Positions 61,874 through 64,000 of a stretch of 64,000 bases of DNA are shown here, one piece after another; position 1 is the stretch's first letter, and every line of letters begins with the position of its first letter. The stretch lies in the NCBI GenBank assembly GCA_963761115.1, contig CAVXFS010000005.1, positions 372,001 through 436,000 of the forward strand, written 5' to 3'. Origin of the DNA: CAVXFS01 sp963761115. Lineage in GTDB: Bacteria > Pseudomonadota > Gammaproteobacteria > Burkholderiales > Gallionellaceae. The notes below the pieces were generated by a model that was not told the DNA's origin, searched no databases, and worked only from the letters and a program-made list of their open reading frames with translations. The position numbers and the translations under genes are program-made.

Positions 61874-61995
61874 CAGCGCAACCCCGGCACCTGATATTTG
61901 TGCAGGCGGCATTGAAACGTTATCCGTCAAGTCCCGGCAATTCCGAAAAATCACCGCGACCAAACACAGATTGCCTGCACTACGGCCCGGTATCA

Positions 61996-62319
61996 CTAGT
62001 TGCTCTGGACCGGTACAACTACCAACGTGCTGCCGGTTTTTCCGGTATCACCCTTGACACCATCATAGCCCGGTGCGCCGGTAGATCCCTGTGCGCCCGT
62101 GGTACCTTGGGTTCCGGTATCTCCCTGTGCGCCGGTATAACCCTGGGAGCCAGTATCGCCTTGCGCTCCTGTCATGCCTTGGGCGCCAGTTTCGCCTGCT
62201 GGTCCGGCTGGTCCTGCCACCGGAGCGGGTGTCGCCGGAACCGTGACCACGGTGGGCCTGTCGCAGGCGCTCAATCCGAACACGGCTACCAGCGAAGCAA
62301 TCAATATTGAATTTTTCAT
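61996..62319 (-). CDS. Collagen-like (Gly-X-Y) lipoprotein
   Basis: 107 residues. Signal with lipobox LSAC (Cys19), a Thr/Pro/Val linker, then about 19 consecutive Gly-X-Y triplets (GPAGPAGETGAQGMTGAQG and on, ending GVKGDTGKTG) before a short VVVPVQSN end. Likely trimerises as a triple helix at the cell surface. Site 23 lies 230 bp upstream. Confidence 0.85.
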   Translation of the reverse strand: MKNSILIASLVAVFGLSACDRPTVVTVPATPAPVAGPAGPAGETGAQGMTGAQGDTGSQGYTGAQGDTGTQGTTGAQGSTGAPGYDGVKGDTGKTGSTLVVVPVQSN

Positions 62320-62548
62320 GATGTTGTTCCTGTTTAATTGAATGGAATAAATACGCTTGCCCTTCCAGTAATCTGACAGGGCGAAGCAGTTTTCGGCAAC
62401 AGTGTTATCGAATCGGATTCATGCGCTGGCGACAATTACAGTAGTCAACTCGAACGAATAACCACTGGCGCTGTCGTATCGCCTGAAACAACAAGCTTCC
62501 CGATGTTGCAACACTCGGATCAGAATAGATTGAATCGCCGGGTAATTC

Positions 62549-62564
62549 TGTACGCTGACGAACA
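62549..62564. promoter_or_regulatory. Operator-like palindrome, site 23
   Basis: TGTACG CTGA CGAACA (11 of 12), 230 bp upstream of the collagen-like gene. Confidence 0.5.
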
Positions 62565-62643
62565 TAGTGTGAAATTTGATCAGCGTAACTTCTGCAATTG
62601 CGGGGGGGTGTTCGTCGGGTCAGGCCTCAAGGCATCTCGTAGG

Positions 62644-62710
62644 TCGGGCTGAGGCACGAAGCCCAATTTTTTCCGATGGCGTTGTGTTGGGCTTCCTTCG
62701 TCAGCCCAAC
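62644..62710. repeat. Pair of palindromic repeats downstream of the REC-PAS gene
   Basis: GGGCT/AGCCC hairpin at 62646-62664 followed by TTTTTT, and GTTGGGCT (62686-62693) / AGCCCAAC (62703-62710). Both resemble the repeat at 60442. Together they probably end the minus-strand transcript from 63550. The rest of the 400-bp spacer 62320-62722 holds only operator site 23. Confidence 0.6.
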
Positions 62711-62722
62711 CTGCAGGCAGGT

Positions 62723-63550
62723 TCAGGGCAGCATGGATTCTGTCACATCCTTGCCGACTCCGCGGTAGCCGGTGAAGCGGCCGGAGGAGTCGAACATCGG
62801 TTCCCCGCTCACCATCAGATATTGTTTCGAGCCGTTGGCATTGATCCGGCTGTAGACGAAATCCAGGAACGGTCGTCTTTCCGTAAGATTAGCCACCAGC
62901 TTTTCCCGCTCGGCCTCATTCCAGGTCGCCCCCTGGTCATCGCTGGTGTTGCCCAGTTCGTCGTCGACCCGGATGCCGAGCATCTCCAGCACCGGCCCGA
63001 AGATCTTGGTGAAGTGCCCGTTTTCATCCTGTTCCCAATACCAGTCGGATGACAGCTCGGTCATGCGGCGAAAGAGCTCTTCGCTTGCACGCAGTTCTTC
63101 AGTGCGTTTCAGCACTGTTTCTTCGAGTACCTTGTTGTAATTCTCGAGTTTCTTGTACAGCAGTCGCACTTCCAGCATGTTGTGGATGCGCGTCTTCACT
63201 TCGACCAGGTCGAGCGGTTTGGCAATGAAATCTTTTGCGCCGGCAGCGAGCGCGCGCAGCTTGTGATCGGGTTGGGCGGTGATCACGAGCACCGGCAGGT
63301 AGTCGTCCGGTTCGGTTTCCTTGAGCGCTTTCATCACCTGGAATCCATCCATGACCGGCATCTGCAGGTCGAGCAGGATCAGGTCGTAATGGTTCTTGTG
63401 GTGCATCGCCCACACCTTGGTGGGATCGTTCGTCGATGCAATGGCGGTATAGCCGGCCTCACGCAGCAGTTCCTCCAGCAGAATCACATTGGCTTGCTGA
63501 TCATCAACGATCAGAATGCCGGCATCAAGAATTTCCTGTTCGCTTATCAT
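62723..63550 (-). CDS. Response regulator with REC and PAS domains
   Basis: 275 residues. REC domain (about 9-125) with the acidic pair in ILIVDDQQ, phospho-acceptor Asp in LILLDLQMPVMDG, Thr in VITAQ and Lys in FIAKPLD. A coiled coil (130-160), then a PAS domain (about 158-270: FRRMTELSSDWYWEQDENGHFT, ending GYRGVGKDVTE). No output domain, so it is a truncated sensor-type regulator, perhaps passing signals by protein contact. 15 bp downstream of the next gene, hence cotranscribed. Confidence 0.88.
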   Translation of the reverse strand: MISEQEILDAGILIVDDQQANVILLEELLREAGYTAIASTNDPTKVWAMHHKNHYDLILLDLQMPVMDGFQVMKALKETEPDDYLPVLVITAQPDHKLRALAAGAKDFIAKPLDLVEVKTRIHNMLEVRLLYKKLENYNKVLEETVLKRTEELRASEELFRRMTELSSDWYWEQDENGHFTKIFGPVLEMLGIRVDDELGNTSDDQGATWNEAEREKLVANLTERRPFLDFVYSRINANGSKQYLMVSGEPMFDSSGRFTGYRGVGKDVTESMLP

Positions 63551-63565
63551 TAATGTTGGCCTGGT

Positions 63566-64000
63566 TTAATGTGCGTCGATTAATCCCGTTTCTGAATATT
63601 TCAGTGCAACCTCCAGCGCTTCCATGAATTCATCCACCTTGATCGGCTTGGTCAGATAGCGGAAGAATCCGGCCTCCAGTCCCTTCTCGATATCGCGCAG
63701 CATGGCATTGGCACTGATGGCAATGACGGGGATATGCGCCGTTGCCGGGTCGGCGCGCAGGATATTCAGGGCTTCGAGTCCGCTGATGCCGGGCAGGTTG
63801 ATATCCATCAGGATCACCTCGGGCAGGAAGGTGCGTGCGAACGCGATGCCGAGATTGGCGTCGCGCGCGCTCATCATGCGCAAATGCGGTTGACCCTCGA
63901 TGATCTGCTCGACCAGCATCAGGCTGGCCGGATTGTCTTCCACATAGAGCAGGGTGCGCTGCGCCGTGTTGTCCGCAGTTCGCTGCGCAACCACATCGGG
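63566..64000 (-). CDS. REC domain, probable C-terminus of a hybrid sensor kinase (5' end outside window)
   Basis: The frame is open to the window edge. About 140 residues form a REC domain: LLYVEDNPASLMLVEQ, phospho-acceptor in VILMDINLPGISG, ISANAM and Lys in YLTKPIK. An internal GTG at 63994 could start a single-domain regulator, but the open upstream frame favours the end of a hybrid histidine kinase. Paired with the REC-PAS gene downstream. Confidence 0.75.
   Translation of the reverse strand, partial: PDVVAQRTADNTAQRTLLYVEDNPASLMLVEQIIEGQPHLRMMSARDANLGIAFARTFLPEVILMDINLPGISGLEALNILRADPATAHIPVIAISANAMLRDIEKGLEAGFFRYLTKPIKVDEFMEALEVALKYSETGLIDAH

Overview
The window reads as a chromosomal segment of a betaproteobacterium, most likely of the Nitrosomonadales/Gallionellaceae type. 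This is inferred from the order tpiA-secG-tRNA-Leu-nuoA-N, the GC-rich codon use and the kinds of envelope genes present. No phage, plasmid, insertion sequence or CRISPR array is visible.

Left part (1-19.2 kb): the 3' end of greB, an rsmB-type rRNA methyltransferase on the minus strand, a small membrane protein, then tpiA, secG, tRNA-Leu(GAG) and the complete 14-gene complex I operon nuoABCDEFGHIJKLMN, closed by a strong terminator at 19168-19197. The operon has three oddities. nuoC and nuoD each carry an apparent one-base insertion. About 133 bp lies in front of nuoD and carries a second, synonymously recoded copy of its first 11 codons. Three spacers (nuoF-G, nuoI-J, nuoL-M) hold the same G-rich/C-rich repeat family; in nuoI-J it includes a 200-bp tandem duplication.

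Right part (19.5-62.6 kb): a long run of mostly single-gene units for small envelope and stress proteins on both strands. They include BON-domain, glycine-zipper, OmpA, DUF4398, entericidin, DUF3309, DUF3185, ElaB/YqjD-like, SYLF, beta-crystallin-like, ice-binding-like and collagen-like proteins. Mixed in are lipid and osmotic functions: a very large cyclic beta-glucan synthase, phosphatidylserine synthase, a PAP2 phosphatase, a ClsC/PLD-like enzyme (two frameshifts), a lipase, an aquaporin and an AI-2E-type transporter.

The main discovery candidate is a 16-bp palindrome, TGTKCG-N4-CGMACA, found by eye at 23 places between 20.8 and 62.6 kb, nearly all 60-235 bp upstream of a start codon. I saw none around the nuo operon. 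It has the geometry of a Crp-family operator (TGTKC-N6-GMACA). Two divergent Crp/Fnr-family regulators (28213-28938 and 60471-61193) with similar recognition helices lie inside the cluster, and one has a copy of the motif in front of it. I infer a local, possibly undescribed envelope/osmotic-stress regulon.

The window ends with a REC-PAS regulator and the REC domain of a protein that runs off the right edge.
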